Shown piece after piece: positions 42,978 to 51,866 of a stretch of DNA of 64,000 bases (the stretch's first letter is position 1; the number at the start of each line of letters is the position of its first letter). Made by a program: the position numbers and the translations under genes. A model generated the notes under the pieces. The model did no database searches and had not been told where the DNA came from. It was given only the letters and a program-made list of their open reading frames with translations. Origin of the DNA: an uncultured Porphyromonadaceae bacterium (GTDB lineage: Bacteria; Bacteroidota; Bacteroidia; Bacteroidales; Coprobacteraceae); contig URAV01000008.1 in assembly GCA_900545915.1 (NCBI GenBank), forward strand, positions 44,189 through 108,188, in the 5' to 3' direction.

Positions 42978-44153
42978 TTATTCGAATCTTTCGTAATAGG
43001 CCCTTTCAAGTTGTTGCAAAGCGCGGTTAAGAATAGCTCGTGGACATGCAATATTCATACGCATAAAACCTTCTCCTTCTTTTCCGAACATGCTTCCGTC
43101 ATTCAGAGCGAGATGAGCTTTATCGACAAAAAATTCGACCAGATCTTTTTGTGACAGGTATAATTCTCTGCAATCTAAAAAAATTAAAAAAGAGGCCTGT
43201 GGAATTATAGCCTTTATACGGGGCATTTTTTCTTTTAGATACTGTTCGGTATAAATTACATTTTCTTGAAGGTATTCCAATACTTGTGATAACCACTCTT
43301 CTCCGTAGGTATAGGCCGCTTCTACACTCCTGAACGCGAATACATGTCCTTCGGTAAGATCGCTTCCTTCTGTGAATTTTTTGAATTTTTCTCGAAGGAA
43401 CTCGTTTTTTATTATGCAAAATGAACTGGCGAGTCCTGCCATATTGAATGCTTTACTGGGCGACATGAAAACCAGCGAATTATCTGCGGCTTCTTTTGAT
43501 ACTGAGGCGAAAGGTATATGCTGATATGGCGGGAAGGTGAGATCTGCATGGATTTCGTCCGAAAAGACCAGTACGTTGTTTCGGGCACAGATTGAGGCGA
43601 TCCGTTTCAACTCTTCCCTGCTCCACACCCGTCCGCCGGGATTGTGGGGGTTACAAAGAATAAAGGCTTTGCAGTCTTTTATCTGTTTTTCGAAATGTTC
43701 GAAATCGATCTGATATTGTCCGTCTTTTAAAATCAATGGACAAAATACGACCTCACGGTTTTCATTTTCCGTAACTAAAAAGAACGGGTGATAAACAGGA
43801 GGCATTACCAATATTTTATCTCTTGGTGAAGTAAAACATTTTATTGCGAAAGCAAGTCCGGGTACGATACCCGGAGTATAAGAAATCGATTTGCGTTCTA
43901 TATCCCAATTATACCGTTTTTTCAACCAACCGATAATTGCCGAATAATAAGAATCTGGTTTGCTCGTGTAACCTAAAATCGGGTGTTGACATCGTTTTTG
44001 TAGTACCTCCATAATAAATGGAGGTGTAGCTAAGTCCATATCGGCAACCCAAAGAGGAATAAGATCATTTCTTCCCCATCGGATAAGCAACGCTTCTTGT
44101 TTTATAGCATCTGTATTGTTTCTGTCTATTATTGTATCAAAGTTGTATCTCAT
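42978..44153 (-). CDS. MalY/PatB-family PLP C-S lyase or aminotransferase
   Basis: 391 residues, fold-type I PLP enzyme. The PLP lysine lies in MSPSKAFNMAGL and HNPGGRVWSREEL is the conserved cofactor loop. FDTIIDRNNTDAIKQE with WVADMD near the start marks the MalY/PatB branch, whose members cleave cystathionine or other cysteine conjugates. With cysK nearby, a role in sulfur amino-acid metabolism is likely. It is upstream of, and probably co-transcribed with, the LuxR-type regulator. Confidence 0.88.
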   Translation of the reverse strand: MRYNFDTIIDRNNTDAIKQEALLIRWGRNDLIPLWVADMDLATPPFIMEVLQKRCQHPILGYTSKPDSYYSAIIGWLKKRYNWDIERKSISYTPGIVPGLAFAIKCFTSPRDKILVMPPVYHPFFLVTENENREVVFCPLILKDGQYQIDFEHFEKQIKDCKAFILCNPHNPGGRVWSREELKRIASICARNNVLVFSDEIHADLTFPPYQHIPFASVSKEAADNSLVFMSPSKAFNMAGLASSFCIIKNEFLREKFKKFTEGSDLTEGHVFAFRSVEAAYTYGEEWLSQVLEYLQENVIYTEQYLKEKMPRIKAIIPQASFLIFLDCRELYLSQKDLVEFFVDKAHLALNDGSMFGKEGEGFMRMNIACPRAILNRALQQLERAYYERFE

Positions 44154-44190
44154 AATAAGTCGATTTTAATACAAAGTTTTGTTATTTTGA

Positions 44191-44742
44191 TTATGTGAGA
44201 GGTTTATCTTCCGAATGAAAGCTTTTATACAAAACGTGTCGGCATAAACGATTCTCGGGAACTACATTCGGATGATCGAATTCTCCGATTTTTTGTAGTC
44301 CTATTTTTTGCATGATGCGTTCTGATCGTTTATTGATAGCAGCAGTGAAAGAGTATATCTCTTTAATATTTAAATTAATAAATCCATATCGAAGGCATGC
44401 TTTGGCAGCTTCTGTTGCATAACCTTGATTCCATGCATCTTTTATAAGTCTCCATCCGATTTCGATACAGGGGGTAAAGTTAGCAGGAAAACAAGCTTTA
44501 TGCAATCCTGTATATCCGATAAACTTATGATCTGATTTTCTTTCTACGGCAAACAGTCCGTATTTCGCTTCATCGAGCTCTTTGCAAATACGTTGGTAGA
44601 AGTCTGTAGATTCTTTACTATCCAATGTTTTTGGGAAAAACTCCATTACCTCCAGATCTTGATTCATTTTAATGAAGATCGGCAAATCATTTAAATTCCA
44701 TTCTCGTAATAAAAGCCTTTCTGTTTCTATGTATAGTTTCAT
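44191..44742 (-). CDS. GNAT family N-acetyltransferase (RimJ/RimL type)
   Basis: 183 residues. It begins YIETERLLLREWNLNDL, the typical start of RimJ/RimL-like acetyltransferases. The acetyl-CoA-binding segment is IEIGWRLIKDAWNQGYATEAA, followed by NKRSERIMQKIGLQ. The acceptor is unknown: ribosomal protein, peptide or small molecule are all possible. TAAGTTTG, a -7-like element, lies about 25 bases upstream. It precedes the MalY gene by 37 bases and may share its transcript. Confidence 0.88.
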   Translation of the reverse strand: MKLYIETERLLLREWNLNDLPIFIKMNQDLEVMEFFPKTLDSKESTDFYQRICKELDEAKYGLFAVERKSDHKFIGYTGLHKACFPANFTPCIEIGWRLIKDAWNQGYATEAAKACLRYGFINLNIKEIYSFTAAINKRSERIMQKIGLQKIGEFDHPNVVPENRLCRHVLYKSFHSEDKPLT

Positions 44743-44807
44743 AATTAATATCAGATAATTTACAAACTTACGTTTTATTTTGAAAAAACAGAGAAGTTTC
44801 TTTTATA

Positions 44808-44861
44808 AAAAAATAAGGAGTATGTCAAGAATAGGACTTATATCCTATTTAGACATACTCT
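44808..44861 (-). terminator. Terminator, probably of the LEA-like gene
   Basis: On the minus strand GAGTATGTCTAAATAGGA and TCCTATTCTTGACATACTC form a long stem followed by CTTATTTTTTT. It lies about 230 bases beyond the stop codon of the gene at 45090; the 180-bp repeat is placed between them. Confidence 0.6.
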
Positions 44862-44900
44862 TTACTCAGGCAGATCTGTTTAAGAAGATTAAGAACCTGT

Positions 44901-45080
44901 TTAGAGCCTGTTTAAATTTTCCGGTAAAAAAAGTACTATCAGGTCATTTTTGCGTTCTCTTTCGGTCTGTCATCCCGTTTTCACTTGTCAGATAGCCCGC
45001 TATCATCCTCGTAAAAACAGAAAAACATACTCGGAAGAAATTCTCAAAACCGACCATAGTAAAATTTAAACAAGTTTTAG
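44901..45080 (+). repeat. Complete copy of the 180-bp interspersed repeat (MITE-like)
   Basis: Ends are inverted repeats: TTAGAGCCTGTTTAAATTTT at 44901-44920 and its near complement at 45061-45080. The interior has TCGGTCTGTCATCCCGTTTT and a GATAGCCCGCTATC hairpin. It has the same length, ends and interior as 52001-52180, in opposite orientation. No ORF is present and no target duplication was found. Confidence 0.8.
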
Positions 45081-45089
45081 AGTCGGTTT

Positions 45090-45338
45090 TTATTTACTTT
45101 TTTCATGAACAGAGTCGATTCCTTGTTGTACTTTTTCTTTGACGGTGTCAGCAGCTTGTGTCGCTTTCTCTTTTACTATATTTGCTGCATGTTGGGCTTT
45201 TTCTTTCAATTCTTGAGTTTTTTCCTGAGCCTTTTCTTTTATTTTATCGGCAGATTTTTTTGTTTTAGCTGTGGCCACATTTGCGGCATCTTTAGTCTGT
45301 TCTTTTATTGCATAGACTTTTTGTTCCAGTTTTTCCAT
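45090..45338 (-). CDS. LEA-like amphipathic helical protein
   Basis: 82 residues of charged helix: repeated 11-residue-type blocks rich in Ala, Lys, Glu and Gln (VKEKATQAADTVKEKV, LKEKAQHAANIVKEKA, IKEKAQEKTQEL). There is no signal peptide, cysteine or proline. Composition and periodicity resemble group 3 LEA and YtxH/apolipophorin-like stress proteins that coat membranes or protect proteins during drying or osmotic stress. The function here is inferred only from this resemblance. It stands alone and is divergent from aspT. Confidence 0.75.
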   Translation of the reverse strand: MEKLEQKVYAIKEQTKDAANVATAKTKKSADKIKEKAQEKTQELKEKAQHAANIVKEKATQAADTVKEKVQQGIDSVHEKSK

Positions 45339-45566
45339 ATTTGTTTACTATTTAGAAATTAATCGATATAAATACAATATGAAGTTTAAAAATGTTGATC
45401 CGGTTAAAGTAAATTATAGATCTTTCTGATTTACTTCGTTTATATCGGACAGACTCTAAGAGATTTATTCTTCTTATATCTGTCTTTTAGAAATAGTCAA
45501 CAAAATATCGGTTATGCTTGTTATCTGAAAGTGAAAAGAAAAATTATTTATTAAATAATCTGTGAT

Positions 45567-47267
45567 ATGGAGACAATCTTACATTTTTTTCGTACCTATC
45601 CGGAGATGGCTATATTTCTTACAATCGGCATTGGGTTCTGGTTGGGACAATTGAAATATAAATCTTTTTCTCTGGGGACGGTAACATCTGTGCTCTTAGT
45701 AGGTGTGGTAGTAGGACAAATGGATATTCCTATACCAGGACCAGTAAAATCGGTTTTCTTTTTATTGTTTCTTTTCTCTATTGGTTACAGTGTCGGTCCT
45801 CAGTTTTTTCAGTCATTGAAAAGCGATGGCATTCCTCAAGTCATATTTGCCTGTGTACTATGTATTCTCTGTTTGGGCGTGACTGTTATTATAGCCAAGA
45901 TATTGGGTTATAATCCCGGAGAAACCATCGGATTGTTCGCCGGAGCTCAGACAATCTCTGCTGTAATCGGAGTCGGGACTGATACGATCGGGACATTGGG
46001 TGTTTCAGAGTCAGAAAAACAAGCTTGGTTGAATATTATTCCTGTTTGTTATGCAGTGACCTATATTTACGGAACAATCGGTTCTGCTTATATTTTGGGG
46101 ACATTAGGACCTAAAATGCTGGGCGGGTTGGAAAAAGTAAAACAGAAAACCCGGGAACTTGAAGCTCAAATGAGAAAAGGTTCTATTGAAGATGATCCGG
46201 CTTTGATCGACGCCAATCGTCCGGTTGTTTTTCGAGCTTATTGTGCTTGTAGTGATTGGTTCGATACACAGAGAACAGTTGCCGATGTGGAGAAACAAAT
46301 GCAAACTTTGGGACGGAGAATCTTTGTAGAAAGGGTTCGCTCTGCAGGGAAAATAGTAGACGCGACTCCTGATCAAATCATTCATAAAAGCGATGAACTT
46401 GTTTTGAGCGGAAGACGGGAGACTGTTATAGAAGATGAAAGCTGGATCGGTGATGAAGTAAATGATCCTGAATTGTTGACATTTCCGGTTGAAGATATTT
46501 TTGTCATGCTTACTCAGAAAACGGCAAAAGGAAAAACGATAAGAGAATTACGCCAACAGCCGTTCATGCATGGCATTATTATTAAGAAAGTAAAAAGAAC
46601 AGGGGTTGAATTACCTATTTTAGCAAATACGAAGTTGCAAGCTGGGGATCTACTTGAGATTGTCGGTATGGCAAATGATATAAAGCAAGCTTCACCGAAA
46701 TTGGGATACGTAGATCGTCCGACTAATAAAACAGACCTTATTTTTGTCGGTTTGGGAATATTGATCGGTGGTATTGTCGGAGCATTGACTATACGTTTAG
46801 GCGGTATTCCTATTAGTTTAAGTACCAGTGGCGGGGCTCTGATATCGGGTTTGTTTTTCGGATGGCTGAGAACCAAACATCCGACCTTTGGCCGTATTCC
46901 TGATCCGGCGGTATGGATTTTTAATAATCTCGGATTGAATATGTTTATTGCAGTAATCGGAATTACTGCCGGACCTACTTTTTTATCCGGAATAAAAGAA
47001 ATGGGATTCATAATTTTCTTTGCGGGTATTTTGTCCACTTCCATACCGTTGATATTAGGAATCTGGATCGGTGACAAGATATTTAAGTTCCATCCGGCCA
47101 TTAATTTGGGATGTAATGCCGGTTCTCGTACTACGACAGCGGCTTTAGGTGCAATACAGGAGTCGATAGAGAGTACAGTCCCGGCTCTCGGATATACGGT
47201 AACGTATGCCGTCGGGAATACTTTATTGATTCTTTGGGGAGTGGTTATCGTATTGCTGATGTCGTAA
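45567..47267 (+). CDS. aspT: Aspartate:alanine antiporter-type transporter (AAEx family)
   Basis: 566 residues. Two membrane halves, each with the YidE/YbjL-type repeat, flank two cytoplasmic TrkA-C domains (about 200-375, with VRSAGKIVDATPDQIIHKSDELVL and LPILANTKLQAGDLLEIVG). GAQTISAVIGVGTD in the first half and GCNAGSRTTTAALGAIQ in the second are the matched family motifs. The adjoining aspartate decarboxylase gene makes AspT the best assignment: import of aspartate in exchange for alanine. It is 41 bases upstream of aspD. Confidence 0.9.
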   Translation: METILHFFRTYPEMAIFLTIGIGFWLGQLKYKSFSLGTVTSVLLVGVVVGQMDIPIPGPVKSVFFLLFLFSIGYSVGPQFFQSLKSDGIPQVIFACVLCILCLGVTVIIAKILGYNPGETIGLFAGAQTISAVIGVGTDTIGTLGVSESEKQAWLNIIPVCYAVTYIYGTIGSAYILGTLGPKMLGGLEKVKQKTRELEAQMRKGSIEDDPALIDANRPVVFRAYCACSDWFDTQRTVADVEKQMQTLGRRIFVERVRSAGKIVDATPDQIIHKSDELVLSGRRETVIEDESWIGDEVNDPELLTFPVEDIFVMLTQKTAKGKTIRELRQQPFMHGIIIKKVKRTGVELPILANTKLQAGDLLEIVGMANDIKQASPKLGYVDRPTNKTDLIFVGLGILIGGIVGALTIRLGGIPISLSTSGGALISGLFFGWLRTKHPTFGRIPDPAVWIFNNLGLNMFIAVIGITAGPTFLSGIKEMGFIIFFAGILSTSIPLILGIWIGDKIFKFHPAINLGCNAGSRTTTAALGAIQESIESTVPALGYTVTYAVGNTLLILWGVVIVLLMS

Positions 47268-47308
47268 ATAATAAGTGTAGAATAATATTGATAATTTAAA
47301 TTTGTAAT

Positions 47309-48976
47309 ATGGATTGTAAAGAAAAATTACCTTCGGCTTTAATGAAAGGATATAGCCGGAAGTTTGAAAAAGGACTTGAATCGATGAGTCCGTTCGAGAT
47401 TAAGAATAAGTTAATAGAGTTTGCCGAAGAACATACTCGAAAAGCTTTTTGTTTATTTCTAAATGCCGGGCGAGGAAATCCTAACTGGATCGCGACAGTC
47501 CCTCGTGAAGCTTTCTTTTTATTAGGAAAATTCGGACTGGAAGAGTGTCGTCGGGTATTCGATCTCTCTGAAGGGATTGCAGGTATTCCTGTAGAGAAAG
47601 GTATTGCTAAACGTTTTGAAGATTTTATTCAGCAGCACAAGACTTTGCCGGGTGCTGATTTGTTGAATGAGACGTATCGTTATTTTGTCGATAAGAAAAA
47701 AGCCGATCCGGATTCGTTGATACACGAATGGGCTGAAGCGATTATCGGAGATCAGTATCCTGTACCTGATCGTATGTTGAAATACGCCGAAATGATTGTA
47801 CACGATTATCTGTTACAGGAGATGTGTGATCGTCAGCCGGTAAATTTCAAATATGATCTGTTTGCTACGGAGGGAGGTACGGCAGCTATGTGTTATATTT
47901 TCGATTCTTTGCAAGAAAATCGTCTGCTGGACAAAGGTGATCGGGTCGCTCTTATGACACCCATATTTACCCCTTATATCGAAATTCCAGAACTTGATCG
48001 TTTTCAGTTTCAGGTGACTAAAATTCAGGCAAGTCAAATGACTGAAACAGAACTGCATACTTGGCAGTATCCTGATTCGGAGCTCAATAAATTGAAAGAT
48101 AAATCGATAAAGGTTCTTTATATCGTCAATCCGAGTAATCCGCCCTCTTATACATTAGACAAACGGTCTTTGGATAAGATCGTAGATATTGTCAAGAAAG
48201 ATAATCCGCATCTGATGATTATTACGGATGATGTGTATGGGACATTTGTGCCGCATTTCAAATCTTTGATGTATGAATTACCATTGAATACATTGTGTGT
48301 ATATTCTTTCTCTAAATATTTCGGAGCTACCGGGTGGCGCTTGGCGGTAATAGCATTGAGCGAGAATAATATTTATGATGAGATGATTGCTGCGCTTCCG
48401 AAATCGGATATTGAAGATTTACATAAACGTTATGAATCTATAACTCTTAATCCGGAGAAGCTTAAATTTATAGATCGTATGGTAGCGGATAGCCGTATGG
48501 TGGCATTGAATCATACGGCAGGACTTTCTACTCCGCAGCAAATGCAGATGGCTTTTTTTGCAGCTTATGCTCTTTTTGATAAAGAAGACCGGTATAAGAA
48601 AAAGATGCAGAAAATAATTAAAGAGCGACTGGATGCCATGTGGGAAAATACAGGTTTCGAGCTTGTTCCTGATCCTTTGCGTGCCGGATATTATTCAGAA
48701 ATAGATATTATGGTATGGGCGAAGAAATTATACGGAGATGAATTTGCTTGTTATCTTGAAGCTAATTATGACCCTCTTGATTTTGTAATTCATTTGGCGA
48801 AAGATACTTGTATAGTGTTGCTTAATGGTAGTGGTTTTGATGGCCCTGATTGGTCGATACGTGCATCTTTGGCCAATCTCGATAAAGATGATTATAAGAA
48901 GATCGGGAAAGGAGTACGGCTGATATTGGATGAATATGCTTTAGCATGGAAAAAGGCGAAAGGTGAATCGAAATGA
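47309..48976 (+). CDS. aspD: Aspartate 4-decarboxylase / aspartate aminotransferase
   Basis: 555 residues, longer than ordinary aminotransferases and typical of AspD (EC 4.1.1.12). The PLP lysine is in YSFSKYFGATGWRLAV. IVNPSNPPSYTLDKRSL is the cofactor loop, FLNAGRGNPNW the N-terminal substrate region, and ATEGGTAAMCYIFDSL a phosphate-binding segment. It converts L-aspartate to L-alanine and CO2, consuming a cytoplasmic proton. Coupled with AspT's charge-moving exchange this builds proton motive force and raises internal pH. It forms an operon with aspT and ends at the terminator at 48991-49018. Confidence 0.93.
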   Translation: MDCKEKLPSALMKGYSRKFEKGLESMSPFEIKNKLIEFAEEHTRKAFCLFLNAGRGNPNWIATVPREAFFLLGKFGLEECRRVFDLSEGIAGIPVEKGIAKRFEDFIQQHKTLPGADLLNETYRYFVDKKKADPDSLIHEWAEAIIGDQYPVPDRMLKYAEMIVHDYLLQEMCDRQPVNFKYDLFATEGGTAAMCYIFDSLQENRLLDKGDRVALMTPIFTPYIEIPELDRFQFQVTKIQASQMTETELHTWQYPDSELNKLKDKSIKVLYIVNPSNPPSYTLDKRSLDKIVDIVKKDNPHLMIITDDVYGTFVPHFKSLMYELPLNTLCVYSFSKYFGATGWRLAVIALSENNIYDEMIAALPKSDIEDLHKRYESITLNPEKLKFIDRMVADSRMVALNHTAGLSTPQQMQMAFFAAYALFDKEDRYKKKMQKIIKERLDAMWENTGFELVPDPLRAGYYSEIDIMVWAKKLYGDEFACYLEANYDPLDFVIHLAKDTCIVLLNGSGFDGPDWSIRASLANLDKDDYKKIGKGVRLILDEYALAWKKAKGESK

Positions 48977-48990
48977 TTTTATGGAAAGAA

Positions 48991-49018
48991 GGGAGACGGA
49001 ATTTTCGTCTCCTTTTTT
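48991..49018. terminator. Terminator between aspD and the solute-binding-like gene
   Basis: GGAGACG, seven bases, CGTCTCC, then T6. It lies between convergent genes. Confidence 0.8.
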
Positions 49019-49019
49019 A

Positions 49020-49847
49020 TTATCTTTTTTGCTTATAATATTTTGTTTTCAGTTTTTGAAATTCCGGACATTCTTTGATATCTTTTAGCCAGATGTTGAG
49101 ACTGTCGAGAAGTAAAGGCGATGTGAGTCGTAAAGCCCAAGAGCGGAATTGTGTAAAACTTATATCGGTGCTGAAATCGATTTCCGGATAATGCTTACTC
49201 ATTTCTCGGGCAATTGTTTCGTCGCATACGGCAAATTCGATTTCGCCTTTAGCGACCATAATAATTAATTGTTCGTCACCGTATGTGTTTTCTTCATTGA
49301 CATAAATCGTATCGCCTATTTCATGTGCTAAATTCATAATCCGCAAACGGGTAGGAGCGTCACTGATAATGTTCAGATGTTTTTGAGCCAGATCAAGTTG
49401 ATTTCGTATAGGATCTTTCCCATTATTATATTCGGCTTTTCTTTGTACTAATACTTGTTTGTTGAGTAGGATAGGATCGGTGAATAGAAAGTTTTCTTTA
49501 CTGTCCGTAGTGACAGGAATAGGACGGCCGATAATATCGTAGCGGTTTTTCTCGAGACCTTCTACGCTTTTGCTTAAACTGACTTCGGGATATACTTTTA
49601 CATGCAGACCGCTCCGCTTGGCAATCAGTTGAGATAATTCATAATCAAATCCCGATATGGTGTCATCAGATATGTAGTAATTTATCGGAGTATAGTCTGT
49701 TACAATCCGTAGTGTGTCTTGCTTGATTTCCGGAATATCTCTCGGAGTATATGACGGAACGAGTATTTTGGTACGTATCATGTACATAATGAAAAGTACC
49801 ATAACCAACAGAACGATATAGAGAATGAACCGTATTTTGTATTTCAT
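49020..49847 (-). CDS. Membrane-anchored solute-binding-domain protein (SBP_bac_3/MltF N-domain-like)
   Basis: 275 residues. An N-terminal membrane helix (about 5-24) anchors a periplasmic bacterial solute-binding family 3 domain: LRIVTDYTPINYYI, ISGFDYELSQLIAKRSG, YDIIGRPIPVTTDSKENFLFTDP and later GDEQLIIMVAKGEIEFAVCDE. It resembles the regulatory N-domain of the lytic transglycosylase MltF, but no transglycosylase domain follows. No ABC transporter genes are near. It may sense a small ligand such as an amino acid or a wall fragment (inference). It follows the putative porin gene by 27 bases. Confidence 0.8.
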   Translation of the reverse strand: MKYKIRFILYIVLLVMVLFIMYMIRTKILVPSYTPRDIPEIKQDTLRIVTDYTPINYYISDDTISGFDYELSQLIAKRSGLHVKVYPEVSLSKSVEGLEKNRYDIIGRPIPVTTDSKENFLFTDPILLNKQVLVQRKAEYNNGKDPIRNQLDLAQKHLNIISDAPTRLRIMNLAHEIGDTIYVNEENTYGDEQLIIMVAKGEIEFAVCDETIAREMSKHYPEIDFSTDISFTQFRSWALRLTSPLLLDSLNIWLKDIKECPEFQKLKTKYYKQKR

Positions 49848-49874
49848 ATATTCTTTTTTTATCTCTATAAAGGT

Positions 49875-51851
49875 TTAATTTGCAAAATCGACTGAGACTC
49901 CGAATTGTAGTGTTGCAGGGTTTATTGGGTAATGCAACATAGAAAAATAGTTGTTTCCGCCGAACATTCCTTGATTGAAATTCGAGTATAAAACGTAAAA
50001 ACGCACCATTTTCAATTTCATGTTTGCATAAACATTCATCATCGGATAATTACCTATTTTAAATTCCCTTTGGTTATAAAACGATAGAGTTGCCGGTTGG
50101 TATCCTTCTGCATAATATTCGGTGTGATACCGACAATCTACGCCTATTTGGGTATTCAGTACCTTCGCTATCGGAAAAGATAAATACAGATTTCCGTATG
50201 CGCTGAGGTCGGGAAGAGGAATGATAGAAGGTTTACTCGATTTTTGATAAACTGCTTCGAGATCTAAATTGAGAATACCGACTTTGAATGATTGGTTTAG
50301 TTTGGCACTGAAAATTTGCATGATCGAACTTTCTTGACGAGGCATACAGTTTTCATCGAAATAGACATAGTTTTGGACGTTTTCTACACCGACGTTCAAT
50401 CGAGTGCCCCAACGTTCTACTTCAAATTCTCCTCCGACTCGAAAATTCCTGATTTTATTAAAGTCGTTGTTCCATATAAAATGGTTAGAGACGTAGTGTT
50501 TATAATAGAATGCTGGTTCGAGATTTTTGAAAAATCCGTAAGCGCGTAATTGCACCGTGTCTTTAAATAAGGGAAAGCGAGTCTGTATTTCTCCATTCAC
50601 GTCAAACGATCCTACTTCCGGACCGGTTAATCCTAATCTTCCGTTTACAGTATAGGTCAGTATTTTCCCTTGCCGTTTCGAAACTTCAGCGCCTATCCAT
50701 AATAAATTTTCAGTGTAATATCGGCTTGATGATCGTCTTATAAATGTTACGGGTTCTCCGAGTACCGGTGTTTCAGGTGCGAAAGCGAAGGCTGAAGGAA
50801 CAGTATCCGGCATTAGCTTAAATTGGCGAATTTCGTATGTCATATAAGCCGCCAATCCCATTTTTGCATATTTGTTGAAGCCTTCGAGCAGAGAAATTCC
50901 CAATGTATTTTTGAGAGACCAATAAGAAGTTGTGTCGTTCGATCCGTTTTTATTGAAATAAGTATTTTTGAAAAATTTTTGATCTTCGTCTGCCGAGAGG
51001 TTGACAAAACGACGGAAATTTCGATTGTATTCTATTGTATGAATAAAACTGGTGACAGGCACAAATGTCTCTATTGTTGTCGTATCTTTTGTCTCTGTTT
51101 TATAAAAACCTACATTATAACGTTGTGTGGCATAATAATTTTGTCCTCTCACACGGTTGTATGCATCGCTTAGGTTGATCGGAATACTTTGTGAATCGAT
51201 ACCCGTTCCTCCATCCATTTCGGTAGGATGAAGGATGTAGTTGTCGTCAGCAAGCCCTCCGTTTTCTTGACATACAAAATTGTATGTGTTGAACATTACT
51301 TGTAGTTGATATTTTTCTCCGATATAATTAGATGAAAGTTGCCAAGAAAGCTCGTTTGTTGCCTGATGATCATAACTTCCCCGAGAATATAGATATTGAA
51401 TATTAGCCCCGAATCCTAATCTGGCATTTACATTTCCTGAAAAGACGGCTTTTAGGTCGTCTTGTTTTTTCACTTTAGACCCCCCTGTAAGGTAGGATAA
51501 AAGTGTCATGGGAATGCGGGTGTTATAAAAGTCGAAATTTTCAGGGGTTGTTATCCATGGATAAAAAGGAGCTTTGAATATGAACTGAGGCATCTGCGGG
51601 CGATCGAAAAATATTTTTGAATATCCCGGACCTCCTAAATTTCCGGTATAACCGTAAGCAGTCGAATATGAAGAGGGTTGGTCGGTCTGATAAAAATTGA
51701 GTTGAAGCGTGTCCATCGGTACACGATACCTGTTGCCCAACGGTTGTGTATTGCGCCATGCATACGGTTCTGCAATAACCGGCTTTTTCTTGGCAAATAC
51801 CGAGAAAATACAGCAGATACCGATAATAAAAAGTACCGAAATTCTTTTCAT
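49875..51851 (-). CDS. Putative porin, Bacteroidetes type (PF14121-like)
   Basis: 658 residues. A signal peptide (SVLFIIGICCIFSVFA) is followed by a proline/aromatic-rich segment around AYGYTGNLGGPGYSKIFFDR and FKAPFYPWIT, typical of the Bacteroidetes putative porin family. Numerous alternating barrel strands follow, ending LQFGVSVDFAN. It is an outer-membrane channel of unknown substrate and is probably co-transcribed with the solute-binding-domain gene behind it. The predicted -7 element at 51859-51866 lies only seven bases before the ATG, so the mRNA may be nearly leaderless. Confidence 0.85.
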   Translation of the reverse strand: MKRISVLFIIGICCIFSVFAKKKPVIAEPYAWRNTQPLGNRYRVPMDTLQLNFYQTDQPSSYSTAYGYTGNLGGPGYSKIFFDRPQMPQFIFKAPFYPWITTPENFDFYNTRIPMTLLSYLTGGSKVKKQDDLKAVFSGNVNARLGFGANIQYLYSRGSYDHQATNELSWQLSSNYIGEKYQLQVMFNTYNFVCQENGGLADDNYILHPTEMDGGTGIDSQSIPINLSDAYNRVRGQNYYATQRYNVGFYKTETKDTTTIETFVPVTSFIHTIEYNRNFRRFVNLSADEDQKFFKNTYFNKNGSNDTTSYWSLKNTLGISLLEGFNKYAKMGLAAYMTYEIRQFKLMPDTVPSAFAFAPETPVLGEPVTFIRRSSSRYYTENLLWIGAEVSKRQGKILTYTVNGRLGLTGPEVGSFDVNGEIQTRFPLFKDTVQLRAYGFFKNLEPAFYYKHYVSNHFIWNNDFNKIRNFRVGGEFEVERWGTRLNVGVENVQNYVYFDENCMPRQESSIMQIFSAKLNQSFKVGILNLDLEAVYQKSSKPSIIPLPDLSAYGNLYLSFPIAKVLNTQIGVDCRYHTEYYAEGYQPATLSFYNQREFKIGNYPMMNVYANMKLKMVRFYVLYSNFNQGMFGGNNYFSMLHYPINPATLQFGVSVDFAN

Positions 51852-51858
51852 ACGGCTG

Positions 51859-51866
51859 CAAAGATA
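51859..51866 (-). promoter_or_regulatory. -7 element of the putative porin gene
   Basis: TATCTTTG on the minus strand. Its last base is seven bases from the ATG, implying a leader of only a few bases. The -33 region (CCTTTAA, 19 bases upstream) is a weak match. Confidence 0.5.

Larger units (their letters stand above)
44743..45089. other. Intergenic region with hairpin and interspersed repeat
   Basis: 347 bases without a gene. From left: an AT-rich upstream region for the acetyltransferase gene with TAAGTTTG on the minus strand, the hairpin at 44808-44861, then a complete copy of the 180-bp repeat reaching within 10 bases of the stop codon of the LEA-like gene. Confidence 0.6.

Noticed and set aside
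44808..44861. Long palindrome considered as the end of a mobile element
   Set aside because: The poly-T directly after the stem on the minus strand fits a terminator better, and no second copy was found.
46514..47101. 195-codon minus-strand frame inside aspT
   Set aside because: Antisense to conserved AspT motifs; the Ile/Pro-rich composition is typical of a reverse-strand shadow.
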